Notes under the pieces: model-generated | What the model saw: only the letters and a program-made list of their open reading frames with translations | Database searches by the model: none | What the model was told of the DNA's origin: nothing | In this document: in pieces, positions 43,650-55,440 of the stretch | How positions within the stretch are numbered: position 1 is the stretch's first letter | Layout: each line of letters begins with the position of its first letter | Position numbers and translations under genes: made by a program | NCBI GenBank assembly: GCA_902702965.1 | Contig: CACRXP010000682.1 | Location: 190,638 to 254,637, forward strand | Direction: 5' to 3' | Origin: Spirometra erinaceieuropaei | Lineage: Eukaryota; Platyhelminthes; Cestoda; Diphyllobothriidea; Diphyllobothriidae | DNA length: 64,000 bases

Positions 43650-46600
43650 ACGTGACCTTATTTATAAAACAATAACGGAAATTAAGATGGCATTTTAAGT
43701 AGCTTAAGCGCCGTGCATCGCTCTTTGTTACCTATTCCGTTGCGGATATTATCCTTTTAAAGAAGTCTGTGTTTGTTAGTAATTTTATCGGACACAACAG
43801 TTTTACACTTTCGCGGAAACTTGATTTACCTCATGCTCGGGCAACCTAATGAGTTAATAGATGTCCAAGACTAAGTTTTTGTGCCTAGGCTTGTTTCTTT
43901 AAGAGAAGAGCAATCTAGACAGGAAAGTTGTGCTAAACAAACCTGCAGAAGTCGGAGATTTATTTTCTATTCTGTATAAGTCATGTGGGGCAGGCTATAA
44001 AGAGGTGGATTTTTTAAGAAAAACCAGACGTTTCATCTATTTTTGAAAGTCAGATTTCGCTTTCGTGATTTTAAACACTAAAAGGCAGTAATCACGCCCA
44101 CAGAGAATCCTTTGTTCAAACGCAGCCATACTGTAGTGCCGTTTACAAAAAAGGCCAATCAACAAATTGTCCTTTTCCATTTAAGCATATTGTAAAATAC
44201 ATTTCTGGCAGCTTATTCCCTGCTAATGCGTAGTTTAGAAGTGGAATTGGTGCAGCTTCTTCGGTCCGACATGACTACTCTGCCCTGCACTATTGGTCGT
44301 AGAACATAATCAAAATGGCGTTAACATAAAGTAAAAAGTGAGCGTCTTCGTTTTCAGGGGAAACATTATCAGCATTTTTTTCAGAACGCCCGCCACTTTT
44401 TCTCGATTATATTTCGGAAAATGGCAGGGTGCGTGGACGTCGGTCAGCGAAATTCCTAATTAAGGGGGCTTCTGTAAAGGTTTCTTTTTTTAAATAAAAG
44501 GAACATTTTACATAAAGTTCCTGATGGGAATAAATTGCAGAATGTGTCTTCTCGAGCGGCTGATTAAGAATAATGGGAGCACACATTGCCCACTAAAATC
44601 TCAAGGAAAATAAATCTCAGTGGATTCCACCGTCGCCAAGAATCATATAGTAATTTTTCCTGAAAAAGATAACTCTTGATACACAGAATATTCTATGCTC
44701 ACATCTGCATCTGTTAAGTCTGTTCGAATTCAGTAGTCGTTGGCCACTATCTCGGCATGTCACCTGAAGGAATATTTCATTCCTGTGGCGTTTTTATCAG
44801 AAAACTCAGGGAAAATCCTTAAGACTTCAATCAACCCCATCTCGTACAATACGAAATCCGAAAAACTTTAATCACATTTCTGTGGAACAGCTTGCGAACC
44901 TCTGCGTGACTAGGTGCCATGCTGAGCGTAACACTAAATGTTGGACGATATTTACTTTGACTACGTGTAAGACCGACATCTTTAAACGTTATGGCGGCTA
45001 TGTTGTTATTTTTACTCAACTGTTCGCATGGATAGGCCGCATGTGTGCATGTGGGATGTAGGGGAGTAAAGTTTTGGATTCAACATGAGGGCCGTAGCAG
45101 ATTGCATCATTTATATGGTGGAGGCGGTGACAACGCCTAACGTCCATTAACTGGTACCCAATTCTCACATATGGCTCCTCGTAGCTGGACTCGGCCTAAC
45201 GACCTCACACCGATAACGGCCTCAACCGGCAGGCTAAATTAGGTTGAGGTGTCCGGGGTTTTGTACGTTCTCAGACCCCGTAACTCTGCTTCACACCCAT
45301 CTCCCCCTTCTCCCTGCTCTGTTCCCCCCCTTCCCCCACCGCCCAGCTACTCCTTCCTACCCCTTACTTCCCTTCAATCTCTGAGCATGCTTCCTCTCCT
45401 CTCCCGCCCTCCTTCTCTTCCATTTCAACAAGTCCTGCGGGTAGGGCGACGTACGAGCCCGTAGGCAGACCAGACTAACTCGGGTTGCTCTTTCACTAAA
45501 TCGAACCGTGACCCATCGTGGAGTTCGTCAGCCGTCGGGATGTCTTAGCGGCCCAATTTAGGAATGGTGTTGCTCACTCCTTCGAGAGGAAGGGGCTAGC
45601 GAATGGCACTGCTATCTACCGTACCAAAATACCAATAAGTTAGGCTGCACACCAACAGAATTATATTCCTGTGCAGGAGGAAAGCTCTAAGGGCTCCTGT
45701 GTCTGGTAAAATAATATGGGTCCACAGATACGGGGCTCAAGCTCGTCTGCGATTTGGCATAGGCAGCGTAGGTTTGTAGCAAGCATGGGAAATATTCCTG
45801 TCATGTATTGCGGAAGTGTATCGGTGCAACAACTTCTCTGATAGGGAACCTGAATGGGTTCATTTTGAGCTCAGTTTTAAGGCCATTTGTAAGTTAATTT
45901 TTGTGCGTAAACTCAACGATATTTAGCTATCTTATTACAGTTTATGAAAGAGACTACGCACAAGTATAATTGAGAAAATAAGTAAGCCATGTCGTACGTG
46001 CTTGACAGGAGACACCGTTAGGAGATATAATAGAAGTTGGGTGTTTGTATCCTAACTGAGCCAAAGTAAATCAACATGCAGTCAACGATCCTTAAAGCAG
46101 GCGTTGTATGGTGAATACCGACATGACACAAGAATGCATAGGCACCCTTTTGAAGGCAACGGATTACGGAGAGGGGAAGGAAAACCGAAGGCCGCCTCAT
46201 GCCAGATAATGCATCACTAAAAAGATCATGTTGAAACGACTCGGTTATAGTGGTTATTTTAGTGTGTTAGGAAAAAAATCAAAGGGCGGCTTCTTCTAGC
46301 CGAGAGTTGGTGAACTAAACGAGGTTTACTATAACAAATATAGTACTTATTCGAACGTTATTGATCTACTGGGGTTACACAACATATCCTTACCTTTCTG
46401 GTGTGCATCAAAAACGTCGTGTCCTGAAAATGTTCCTCCATGTCCTGCAATTAAAATTATCCGGAATATAAATTTAGATACCACATACAAATTCTTCAAG
46501 GACGATATCGTGTCAAGCGGGCGTACACCAATCAGGACACGGTATTAGTTCGTCTCGTTGCGTGCTCTGGGAATGACAATTGAAACTTTCCTACTTTCAA

Positions 46601-47455
46601 CCACTCATCTAGCTGACTCTATTCTGTGACTGGGGTATCAGTAAGAGCAGTAGTGTCCATCTTCTGGTAAGTTGGTTCTCGAGCAACCGGCGCTGTTTTC
46701 CTTACCGGCCGGTTGGTCAGCCGACTGTCCAAAAAGAAAACGAATATTCCAGACTGCCAGAATGATCAGAATCACGGTAGAAGCCAGTGGGGTGGGCCAG
46801 CGGATATGGAGACAGGAGGTGTTGTTTGTTGCAATGCTTCGACCACGTCATTTTGCATCCATAAGCTGCGGTCTGCTTACAGGTGACATGATTATCCAAA
46901 ACCTATTCGAAGTACCCATTTTAGACCCTCCCCGCGAAAGATAAACAGCACTATCTCTAAATAAGGCTTCAAAGTCATTCTGCGCAGCTGTCAAACCCAA
47001 CCAGGGGTCACGGCTTTTGCTTTATGTGAGGATGACCGCATCTTACCCGAGCCGCGTACATCAACACCGTCGCTCACTACGTAGAGTGTTTTAGATATGG
47101 GGGTGAATGGACCGAGAGCCACACACAACACACACGCCAAGGTGACGGATACTGTCATCTGGTCTGGTCCGCCGGCTGAGACGGATACCGTGGTGTGACC
47201 GTTAGGCAAAGCCTAGCTTCAGGGAGGCGCAGGTGAGAGTTTGGGGCCATTTGAGGGCAACGAGTAACTACATCTGCGCGAGACACAGCGTACGCCCCTC
47301 ACATTCTGCATGTCGTAACCCTAACTGAACAAACCTACGTGCCGAAAGACGTCAGTTCGACCGTGGTGAACGTCGCTGTTCATTTTGTATTTCACGGCAA
47401 GTCAAACGCAGGATGGCCACCTAGGCGTGAATTAGTTTTTAACTAATTTTTTACC
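43650..47455. other. About 3.8 kb without a recognised gene
   Basis: Holds a pyrimidine-rich tract at 45295-45425 (almost only C and T on +). Open frames at 46672-46944 and elsewhere lack recognisable similarity. A missing LARGE-like exon could be hidden here but no match was seen. Confidence 0.45.
45295..45425 (+). repeat. Pyrimidine-rich tract
   Basis: C/T-rich for about 130 bases with few purines (ctcccccttctccctgctct, ttcctaccccttacttccct). Low complexity; may be decayed UTR of a retroelement. Confidence 0.6.
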
Positions 47456-48176
47456 GTTCAACGTAAACAAGTGTAACTTCCTACGCGTCGGCGGAACCAG
47501 TTCTCCTAACCGCACGGTCTACCGTATGACTGGCAAACGACTGCAAGAAGTCGACGCCCAGAAGGACTTTGGTGTATGGATCACAACCTCGCTTAAGCCT
47601 TTGCTGCAATGCTCAAAGCTAGCCAAGTCGGCGATGGCCATTCTATACCTCGTCAAACGGGCGTTCTCCTCTTTTGATGAAGACTGCTTCGCCAAGGTCT
47701 TTCAAACCTTCGTCCGACCGCATCTGGAGTTAGCTATTCAAGCATGGAGACCCTGGACCGTTAAGTACCTCGGCATACCCGAAAAAGTTCAACGGCGAGC
47801 AAAGAAACTTTTATCCGGGCAGTGGTCATTAACCTACGAAACACGATTAGCTAATCTTGACCACTTTCCTTTGAGTTACAGACAGCTACATGGGGACCTG
47901 ATACAAGCTTTCTGCATCGTGGGCAATCCGGGCTGCTGCCTCGCATCCGGAGACTTCTTCGAGTTGGTGACTACAAATAACCTGAGTGGCCATCCACTCA
48001 AACTACGCGTGACTGGTGCCCGGGTGGACACAGGGACGTTTTTCTTCTCCAACGGAGTGGTAGCAGCTTGGAATGCTTTGCCTGAGGATGTTGTTATGTT
48101 GGGATCCGTAAACGCTTTTAAACGGAGGCTAGATCAACATTGGAGCGCGCACCACAATAACGCCGGACTATAGCCA
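47456..48176 (+). mobile_element. LINE C: 3' part of a CR1-type reverse transcriptase ORF
   Basis: One continuous open frame from about 47456 to the TAG at 48176: FNVNKCNFLRVGG, YRMTGKRLQEVDAQKDFGVW, KLAKSAMAILYLVKRAF, FQTFVRPHLELAIQAWRPW, EKVQRRAKKLLSG, then FFFSNGVVAAWNALPEDVV and a short SVNAFKRRLDQHW end. This is the thumb/connection region after the RT palm in CR1-like LINEs (typical LGVxI, VRPxLEYA, VQRRATKL blocks). The element is 5'-truncated, which is usual, and the frame is intact over 240 codons, so it is younger than LINEs A and B. 3' UTR probably runs to about 48470. Confidence 0.9.
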
Positions 48177-48482
48177 CCTCGATAGACAAAGTTTACAATT
48201 TAAGTTTAAACGATGCTACTACCAACATTCAAGTAACATATGTTTGTGTAATTTATTAATTGTAGACCACGTCACACCCCGCTGCTCGCATTCACCACGT
48301 CGCTGCATTTAGTCAACAAACCGAGTTCCTCTGCCTCTAAATTCTGTTAACGCATGACATTCTGTGTTCATCTGTATAGTTTTTGTTATTCCCCTTGTAT
48401 TTCCTTCATGTTACTTCCTTTCCATTTACCCTGTATACTTCCTCTGCATGTAACCATTAGGGATTTCAAAGGTACACACCTA

Positions 48483-49476
48483 CAGTAGATGTGCTTATTC
48501 ATGAAACGTCAACCAAAATTTCGAAATGCGTTCTCGTTTTGAAAAGATAAATTAAGTAGTGTTGTAAAACTTATCATGATGCAGCATAAATCTATAATGA
48601 TCCAGTTACCTAAGGGTGTCGGCTTTCGAAAGAACTTATTTTAGGCTGCATGCAAGATCTATACTCTGCAAAAAATGAGCACTTAAGAAGCATGCAATTT
48701 TCTCATTGATTTTCGATGCCCTTGAAAATTCAATTACATTTCATGAAAAACATGCATAAAAATATTCCTTCTTTTGCTTATTCCGTAGAAAATCTCGTCT
48801 TATTCCAATTTCATACTCAAAAGAAGAGTATAATTCGGTTTTAAAAAACTTTTCTAATTCCCGAATAATTTTGAACCCGACCTGCTGTTACACTTGCATT
48901 CAGAATTTCAAAACTACAAGTTGTATATTTTCCGTGTACGGAAAACCATGCATTTCTCTACGGTGTTAAGAGGAGACCATATGAGGTTCATAAAATTAAG
49001 CACTGGATTTGAGCGATATTGTTAACTTTACAAGCCACAATCGTAAATGCAGATACAAGACGTTTCATGAACGGCCATTTAACTGTATTAAAAATCTCTT
49101 AATAAGAAACTTTTTTAAAACCGAATTATACTCTTCTTTTGAGTTTGAAGTTGGAAGAAAACTTGATTTATTACCGAATAAGTAAAAGAATAACTATTTT
49201 TATTCATTTTTTCCATGAAATATAATTGGATTTTGAAGGGCATCGAAAATCAATGAGAAAATTGCTTGCTACTTAAGTACTAATTTTTTGAGGAGTATAA
49301 ATCTTGCATGCAGCTGGAAATAAATTCTTTTGAAAGCCGTCAACCTGAGGTAACTGGATCAGTATAGATTTATGCTGCATCATGATTAGTTTTACAACAC
49401 TACTTAATTTATATTTTCGAAACGAGAACGCATTTCGGAATTTTGGTTGACATTTCATGAGTTAGCACATCTACTG
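48483..49476. mobile_element. Foldback element copy 6 (complete, best preserved)
   Basis: Begins CAGTAGATGTGCTTATTCAT and ends with the inverted TAGCACATCTACTG. Left arm 48483-48860 and right arm about 49105-49476 are reverse complements over about 370 bp; centre about 245 bp. Nothing coding. The two arms are similar enough that folded RNA or single-stranded DNA would form a long hairpin. A target duplication is not obvious. Confidence 0.85.
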
Positions 49477-49479
49477 CAC

Positions 49480-49960
49480 TTTCCGTGAAATACACTGATA
49501 CTGATACTGATACTAATGATGGAAGATTTGTGTACACCTACCGCACACTCCTCTCCCTCCCTCACCTGGATCCGGTGAGAAAGCAGAGTCAAGCAGACGG
49601 GGGACGGGCTCGGATGCAGGTGGTTAATGGGCATGAACCCGCACCTAGACGTACGACCACCCCTTCTGGTCCGCGACGTACAGTGATCAGGATTTTTTAT
49701 AACAGCTGGCTTGGCGTGAGCCCGCACCTGACTGACAAAGCAAAACAGCCCTCTTGGCTTGCCACTCACATCAGGTCTGGGCACGATTCACTCTGATATC
49801 ACAGAAACAAGAAGGGGCGACATGGATTCCATTTGAGTGGGAGTGCAACAGAGACCACATTAAGAACGAGTAATTGCAGCCCGACCCTCCATTCTGAAAG
49901 GCCGTGTTATACCTTAGGTTAACAGCCTCCAAAGCGAAAGTTTTTATCGCACCGTGATAT
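49480..49960 (+). repeat. Dispersed 0.9-kb repeat, copy 5
   Basis: ctcctctccctccctcacct, ggatccggtgagaaagcaga, ccacattaagaacgagtaattgcag and ttatgaaacgcgtaaggttg blocks parallel 35.57-35.88 kb. Starts next to a short tgatac repeat (49497-49515). Confidence 0.7.
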
Positions 49961-49969
49961 TATGAAACG

Positions 49970-50710
49970 CGTAAGGTTGTTTATGGTGAGGGACATACAC
50001 TGTGTGTTGTGGGATTGCAGTCTACAGCGTTGTCCGTCGGTTTCGACGGTGTCCACCGTGTGCTCCATTACAAGGCGGAACAGGGATGTGACTTGTGCAT
50101 GAGTTAGTTTATAGTGGTAGTAGACTTGCACAGCATCTACTACACTCCCCATTTCCCGCTCCCCACCTGGACCCGGTACCAAGACAGAGTCAAGACGACC
50201 GGAGGCGAGGGAGAGCGCAGATAGCTGACACGGCCGGAGCCGCACCCAGGCGTGTCATCACACCCCGTGGTCCACGCAGCAAATGACTAGTATTTTTCGT
50301 CATGAAAAACAACACCACAACTGGGCAGCCATGTCCAGCAACCTGTTTACCTAGCGAGAGCCCAAACACATCTACTTGCAGGGAACCAGGTGTCGGGCAA
50401 CTGTCAGCGCATACGAGGCTGCGAGGGTCATGGTTTCCTGATACTGGCACAGCAAACGCTTATAGACCTTTTGACCTTCCCCCTCCCACGCATCTGTACA
50501 CTGTCCGAGCATTTCTTGTCATTTGATGTGAGGATTGGGCCCAAGTGGCGTACAAATTTCAGTAGCCCATCTACGCCTGCCAGCCATGCACTCGTGAACA
50601 GGTCATGTGCCAGTCTGCAGCGAGTAACTTGCACGAAGGGTACATATTCTGTGCAAGTTGGAGGGTTCGATGTGGCGCAAGCTTATTCGTAGTCTGAGAA
50701 TGTGTGTGTG
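49970..50710 (+). repeat. Dispersed 0.9-kb repeat, copy 6
   Basis: gtgtccaccgtgtgctccatta, tagtggtagtagacttgcac, ccccacctggacccggtacc, gtggtccacgcagcaaatga, ggaaccaggtgtcgggcaac. Adjacent to copy 5 in the same orientation, ending near tagtctgagaatgtg, with a short GT run. Confidence 0.7.
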
Positions 50711-51019
50711 TGTTGTGGGGTGGTATGTAAGGGTTCTTATACGGGGCTGGTCAGTAGAAGCCGTGAAAAGCCTTTTTGTGTAAAGTAGGAGGGCAGCAAA
50801 GGAAGAAGAGACGGGAGTGAAAGGAGACAGAAGCCGGAGTTGTGGGCAACTCGTTCTTCGCAGGTCAGGCAGACGACGCCACCAGTTTAATGTATTCGCT
50901 CCAATAGCGCAGGCCCCTAAACTTTCTAACGTTGATAAGTGTTCTACAGATTTAATTACACTAAACGCTGACGGTGCTGTAATTCATTGTTGGGCATGTA
51001 CCTACCATGTTGCATCTTT

Positions 51020-51140
51020 GGACACACGACAGTTCGGTCGTCGTGACGGACGATTTCCATCGTGTGCTCCGAAGCAGGATGCGAACAGGGAAGATGACCT
51101 GCGCGTGATTTTTGAGATTTTAGTTCGGTTTATTTGGGGG
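51020..51140 (+). repeat. Dispersed repeat, copy 7 (start only, cut by gap)
   Basis: cggacgatttccatcgtgtg, ctccgaagcaggatgcgaac resembles the 5' block of copy 6; runs into the N gap. Confidence 0.5.
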
Positions 51141-51186
51141 NNNNNNNNNNNNNNNNNNNNNNNNNNNNNNNNNNNNNNNNNNNNNN
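51141..51186. other. Assembly gap (46 N)
   Basis: Run of N after a G run; true length unknown. Confidence 0.99.
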
Positions 51187-51289
51187 GCATAAAAATCAGT
51201 ATTATTATTAAATGACCTAATCGCAATCACGTTTTTTGTGGTCGGCAGGTAGAGCCATCAGTTACTCTACAAAGTCACAGTCAATTTTT

Positions 51290-51720
51290 GTGCACATTGG
51301 TCAGTTTCCGAGGAAATTAATTAACGAACTTGGAGTAAATCCGTCGGAGCAGACCTTTTCAGGCACCGTCCGAAATTTGATATGAACACTTGAGCTGAAC
51401 TTCATCAGCTATTGTGAAATAACCGCGTAATATTCCCAAACCGCCAACAGGCAGCCTGTGGTATACAAGTACTAGCTTAAAAGTCAGGCGCGCTTATTTC
51501 GCCGATCTTGTACCGATGGCTGATGCCGCTGCCAGGGTTTCGGCTCCCAGCCACCTTCGTGTGATTTCTGGTATATGAACTCCAGCTTAACCTTGCCTTG
51601 TTTAATTTCCGAGGAAAATAAACCGCGGACTGTCGGACCGTGCCCGCGATGGTCTGTTCCGAAGAATTTACTCCAAGTTCGCGCATTTGCTTCCTCTGGA
51701 ATTAAATAAGGCCGGTTAAA
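51290..51720. repeat. Inverted repeat, PLE-terminus-like
   Basis: 51308-51385 (gaacttggagtaaatccgtc, ggagcagacc, ggcaccgtccga) is the inverted counterpart of 51600-51690 (tcggaccgtgcccgcgatgg, tctgttcc, atttactccaagttcgcgc). Between them lie about 200 bp. Downstream 51700-51870 shares ggttcatataccagaaa, cgtgaaacacgcgtgcctgg-like blocks with 54965-55030 and 55250-55380. Confidence 0.65.
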
Positions 51721-51870
51721 CTAGAGTTCATATACCAGAAATGACACTGGGAAGACTGAGTGATCCGCTGATCAGCCGAACCTCTCACAGATGCGTCAGG
51801 CAGCTGCACAAGATCGTGAAACACGCGTGCCTGGTCTTTTAGCTTCTACCCATGTTGTCAGTATGCACTT

Positions 51871-53640
51871 TTTCTCCACTCGTATGCTGCTCGGAAAAAA
51901 ATAACGTACTTCAACTATGTCCGTAGCTACAATGAAGCATTGTGGAATTTGAAACTTTTTTAAACCGGATACTGCAAGCTTTCGTGCAGATAATCAGAAA
52001 TAGATATGTTTTGCAAGAAAAGAAATTATGGGTGGACTATGTTCATGTGCGCCATCTGTAGGAGAGGTTTCATTCAATGGAGACATATGAAATCACCATG
52101 AAAAACTAGCAATAGTTAAGTAGCCGTTTCAAGCGAATTAAATCTTATCAGTCTGTCATAAACGCCGCAATTCAAAAGTCGAGATCTCGCAAGCTTACTA
52201 CTGCTATAGACCAATCCATGGACAAATCGCCGTCCTTCGCTCGCCCGGCAGAAACGGCGGACATCATCGTTTGCTGCACTAAAATGTGCGACGTGTGTGT
52301 GTGTGTTCGCGTCCACTAGCTCTGAAGCAATTCCCAAATCCTCCCCCACCACCCAACGGAGCATTTAATCATATAAACCGCATTCAAGCGAGATTAATGC
52401 TGTTGTTCCGATGCTAACGAATAAAACGCAAAGGATTCATCCTTTTGATAAATATAACCTTGTAAAAGAGCTCCGTAAATTCTTACATCATTATCGCCAT
52501 GTTCTATAATAGCTTCGGACACACGTCAAGTGCATAAATTATTTTCGAGCAACAAATTAGTGAACGAATGTGCAACTGTGACTTAGTAGTAACTGGTGGC
52601 TTAGTAACTGGTGGCTTTGCCTGCCCGCGAAAAGCAGACACTGCGTAAGCGCGTATTTCACGAGATAGAAGGCCCTAACTAGAATGATCTCCTCATAGAG
52701 TGGTCCCAAATCCAGTACCTCTCGAGTAAAGTAGACATGTTTGATTGTATGCCTGATGAGTGTGGATCTGGTTGAATCGTCTTCCTTTACCCTAAAGCAC
52801 GTATTAAAATACCCTCAACTGCCACTGAACTAGAAGACGAAGTGTTTATTTCGGTGATCCAATCTATGTCATGATATGATTTAAGATCGACTGCAAATAA
52901 TTACCAAGACGAAGGTTTGCATGCGGCTTAGACTTGATACCTCACCCAAATTACTGTTTGTCCAAGGTAGCGCATTCGGTCAGAACTAAAACATGCAGGA
53001 CGACATTTAGCAGGAGGAAATTTCAGTAGTCATCTTCAGTTTCACTGGTAGACGAGGCAGACTGGAGAAAATCTTATTTAAATATGAGGAACCGGCATAA
53101 GGAAGTCAATACGGTGACTGCGAATTGCCATATTTTCCCCTTTTTTTACTGGAGGTTCAATGTCAGGCCCTTTAGCAAAGGCTTTCCTGCAGCAGAAATA
53201 AATGATGATCGCTATGAAGTGCGGAGGTCCTGACATAACAAGGGATAGATTTTACAAGAGCTGTCTTGTAGGAAGTCATACTAGGAACAATTCAGAATTC
53301 GCTTAATTATGTGGAAGTCAGTGATGGTACCCCCAAGGATTTTGAATAGTTGTGCGGTAAAAGACAATTTGTGAACAACAACAATAGAAAGCCCGATGTC
53401 AATGCTGAGACAGTTCAAGTTGTCAGATATGTGATGGCTCTGTAGAAGAGACGAATTGCCGGGCTATTTAGTGAGAAGTTTTAGCTTGGTGCCAGTTCGA
53501 GTAGAGCGCGATACTCTTCAGTGGCTCATCAGCTGCCTAATAATTGTAAGGCGTATTACACAACGAAGGAAGGATGGCATTTAAGCTAACTAAAAACTAA
53601 AAGTGATTGATGCCATCAGGCTTATTTATGGTCACGCATG
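51871..53640. other. No gene seen
   Basis: AT-rich, with a short GT microsatellite at 52293-52306. No recognised exon or element. Confidence 0.45.
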
Positions 53641-53690
53641 GGGAATGCAGTCGAAGAGCGGCAAACGGTAGGTCACCAGGTGTCTCTTAG

Positions 53691-53836
53691 TGTGCTTCAA
53701 CTGCACTGCAGACGAATGTGGGAACGCTACATTGGGTTTCAAAAGACAGTTTGGTGAGCATACGTTTGCTTTCAATAAATTCGCTTCAGGCCTGTACATT
53801 TATATTACTTTCGAACTGATTAATAAGAAAATGCAG
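53691..53836 (+). CDS. Candidate exon, possibly late exon of the LARGE-like gene
   Basis: Acceptor tctcttag and donor gtaagt bound an open stretch: CFNCTADECGNATLGFKRQF, GEHTFAFNKFASGLYIYITF, ELINKKMQ, ending in phase 0 and starting with two bases of a codon. KRQFGEHTFAFNKFAS is loosely like the DERF..GFN(R/K) landmark near the end of B4GAT1/LARGE GT49 domains, but identity is low. The segment 53735-53815 is also similar to 57150-57225 and 57975-58050 inside PLE terminal repeats, in the same reading frame. It may be a host exon copied by a PLE or merely element sequence. Confidence 0.35.
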
Positions 53837-53989
53837 GTAAGTAGAATTTATTCTCTCATTGGGGTTTTTTGGGGGGTGTAGTTAAAGTGAATGTCATAAT
53901 TGCCGTCAGTGTCATGGACAGTGAGTTGTTCAACACGATCGTTGACTGCCTCTCTATCGCATGTATGTAAATACACTTATATATATGAA

Positions 53990-54305
53990 CTGGAAGATGG
54001 GCATCCCAGGAAACATAATTCGAAGAAGAATGAGTCCTTTGGGAAAATGAACAAACTATTTCGTAAATTTTCGATTCTGGTTGCCCAGCTCGTCTTCAGA
54101 CGTGTAGTAAGTGTGGAGAAACAGTCAAAATTTAAACAATGCCGAAATAATCGATACTGCTTTGTCATGGCTGAGGATGGGTTAATGCTGTGGGCTGATG
54201 TCACGTCTTGATTGGCTATTACCTTTTCCATTTTTCTTTGAGATTTGTGTACATGGTATCAAGGTCCATGCGTCAATTGATGCGTGACTCATCAGAGTGA
54301 ATGGC
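53990..54305. repeat. Left arm of inverted repeat around a PLE
   Basis: About 310 bp whose reverse complement recurs at 54675-54965 (for example tgctgtgggctgatgtcacg / cgtgacatcagcccacagca). Typical of PLEs with inverted terminal duplicates. Confidence 0.85.
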
Positions 54306-54692
54306 CCCTACGAATTCTCGGCCTTTCTTATATGGGCAGGAACCGACAATGCGTGTTTTATCCCAAGCGAATTTGTGCCCAGTTTCAAGAGTGTGCATGG
54401 CGACTTGAGATAATTGGTCCCGCCTCTTCACTGCCGATTGGTGTTCATGTAGGCGTCTTGAGGCGGATTTTCCGGTTTGACCACAATACACTGCATTACA
54501 AGTGCCACATGGAATCTTATAGACTACTTCTTTCTTATCCAAATAGCCAACCCTATCCTTAGGGTGTACAAGCTTTTTGCGTAGCGTGGTAGTCGGTTTG
54601 TGAGCCACTGGTATTTGGTGCCTCCTCAGGTGTCTTTTAACGAGTTTAGACACATTTTTAATGTAGGGAAGCCATTCACTCTGATGATTCAT
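54273..54692 (-). pseudogene. PLE GIY-YIG endonuclease domain, intact frame
   Basis: One hundred and thirty-nine codons without a break: WLPYIKNVSKLVKRHLRRHQ, IPVAHKPTTTLRKKL, VGYLDKKEVVYKIPC, GTCNAVYCGQTGKSASRRLH, EHQSAVKRRDQLSQVAMHTL, ETGHKFAWDKTRIV. This is the PLE linker, the CxxC pair and a GIY-YIG nuclease variant (V-Y-C-G-Q-T-G, Arg and H-x-x-E-H-like following). The upstream reverse transcriptase is missing. Both ends of the frame reach into the inverted arms. Different PLE lineage from the EHAAAVRR type at 42 kb. Confidence 0.85.
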
Positions 54693-54965
54693 GCATCAAT
54701 CGACGCATCGGCCTTGATACCATGTACACAAATCTCAAAGAAAAATGGAAAAGGTAATAGCCAATCAAGACGTGACATCAGCCCACAGCATTAACCCATC
54801 CTCAGCCATGACAAAGCAGTATCGATTATTTCGGCATTGTTTAAATTTTGACTGTTTCTCCACACTTACTACACGTCTGAAGACGAGCTGGGGAACCAGA
54901 CTCGAAAGTTTACGAAATAGTTTGCTCATTTTCCAAAAGGACTCATTTTTCTTCGACTTATATAT
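54675..54965. repeat. Right arm of inverted repeat around a PLE
   Basis: Reverse complement of 53990-54305. Then a segment (tcggcgaaacacgtgtctgg, ttttagcaagtatctatg) that recurs directly at 55325-55385. Confidence 0.85.
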
Positions 54966-55400
54966 ATATGTCACACAGCGGCAGAATATCGGCGAAACAC
55001 GTGTCTGGGCTTTTAGCAAGTATCTATGTTGTGAATGCGGTATAATACCTTTATTATGTGAATTTTATACTACTCGTAATACTTCTTGTTTGTAGATGGA
55101 CATTACGTGGTTAATTCACAGTAGTTGATTGTCTTCGATTTGAATGTTCATTAAAATTTCGGTTCTGACCCTAAAAAGTCTTGTTCCGGAGATTTAACTC
55201 CAAGTCCTGCACTGAGCAATTTCTGAAATTATCCACTTGATTATTCTCTGGGGTTCATATACCAGAAACCGCAAAGAGAACGCTGGGGGTCCCACTGAAG
55301 AGCAGAACCCCTCGCAGCTGTGTCACGCAGTGGTAAAATATTGGCGAAACATGTGTCTGGGATTTTAGCAAGTATCTATGTCGGGATTATGATATAATAC
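54966..55400. repeat. Further PLE-terminus-like pieces
   Basis: Two direct copies of ggcgaaacaYgtgtctgggY, tttagcaagtatctatgt (54980 and 55340), with a ttcatataccagaaaccgca block at 55256 shared with 51730. An AT run lies at 55407-55440. Confidence 0.6.
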
Positions 55401-55440
55401 CATTATAATATATATATATATACATATATATGCATATATG

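Noticed and set aside
54745..55095. Plus-strand frame duplicated at 54231-53977 minus strand
   Set aside because: Both are translations of the same inverted-repeat arm; they lack recognised motifs and differ after the arm ends.
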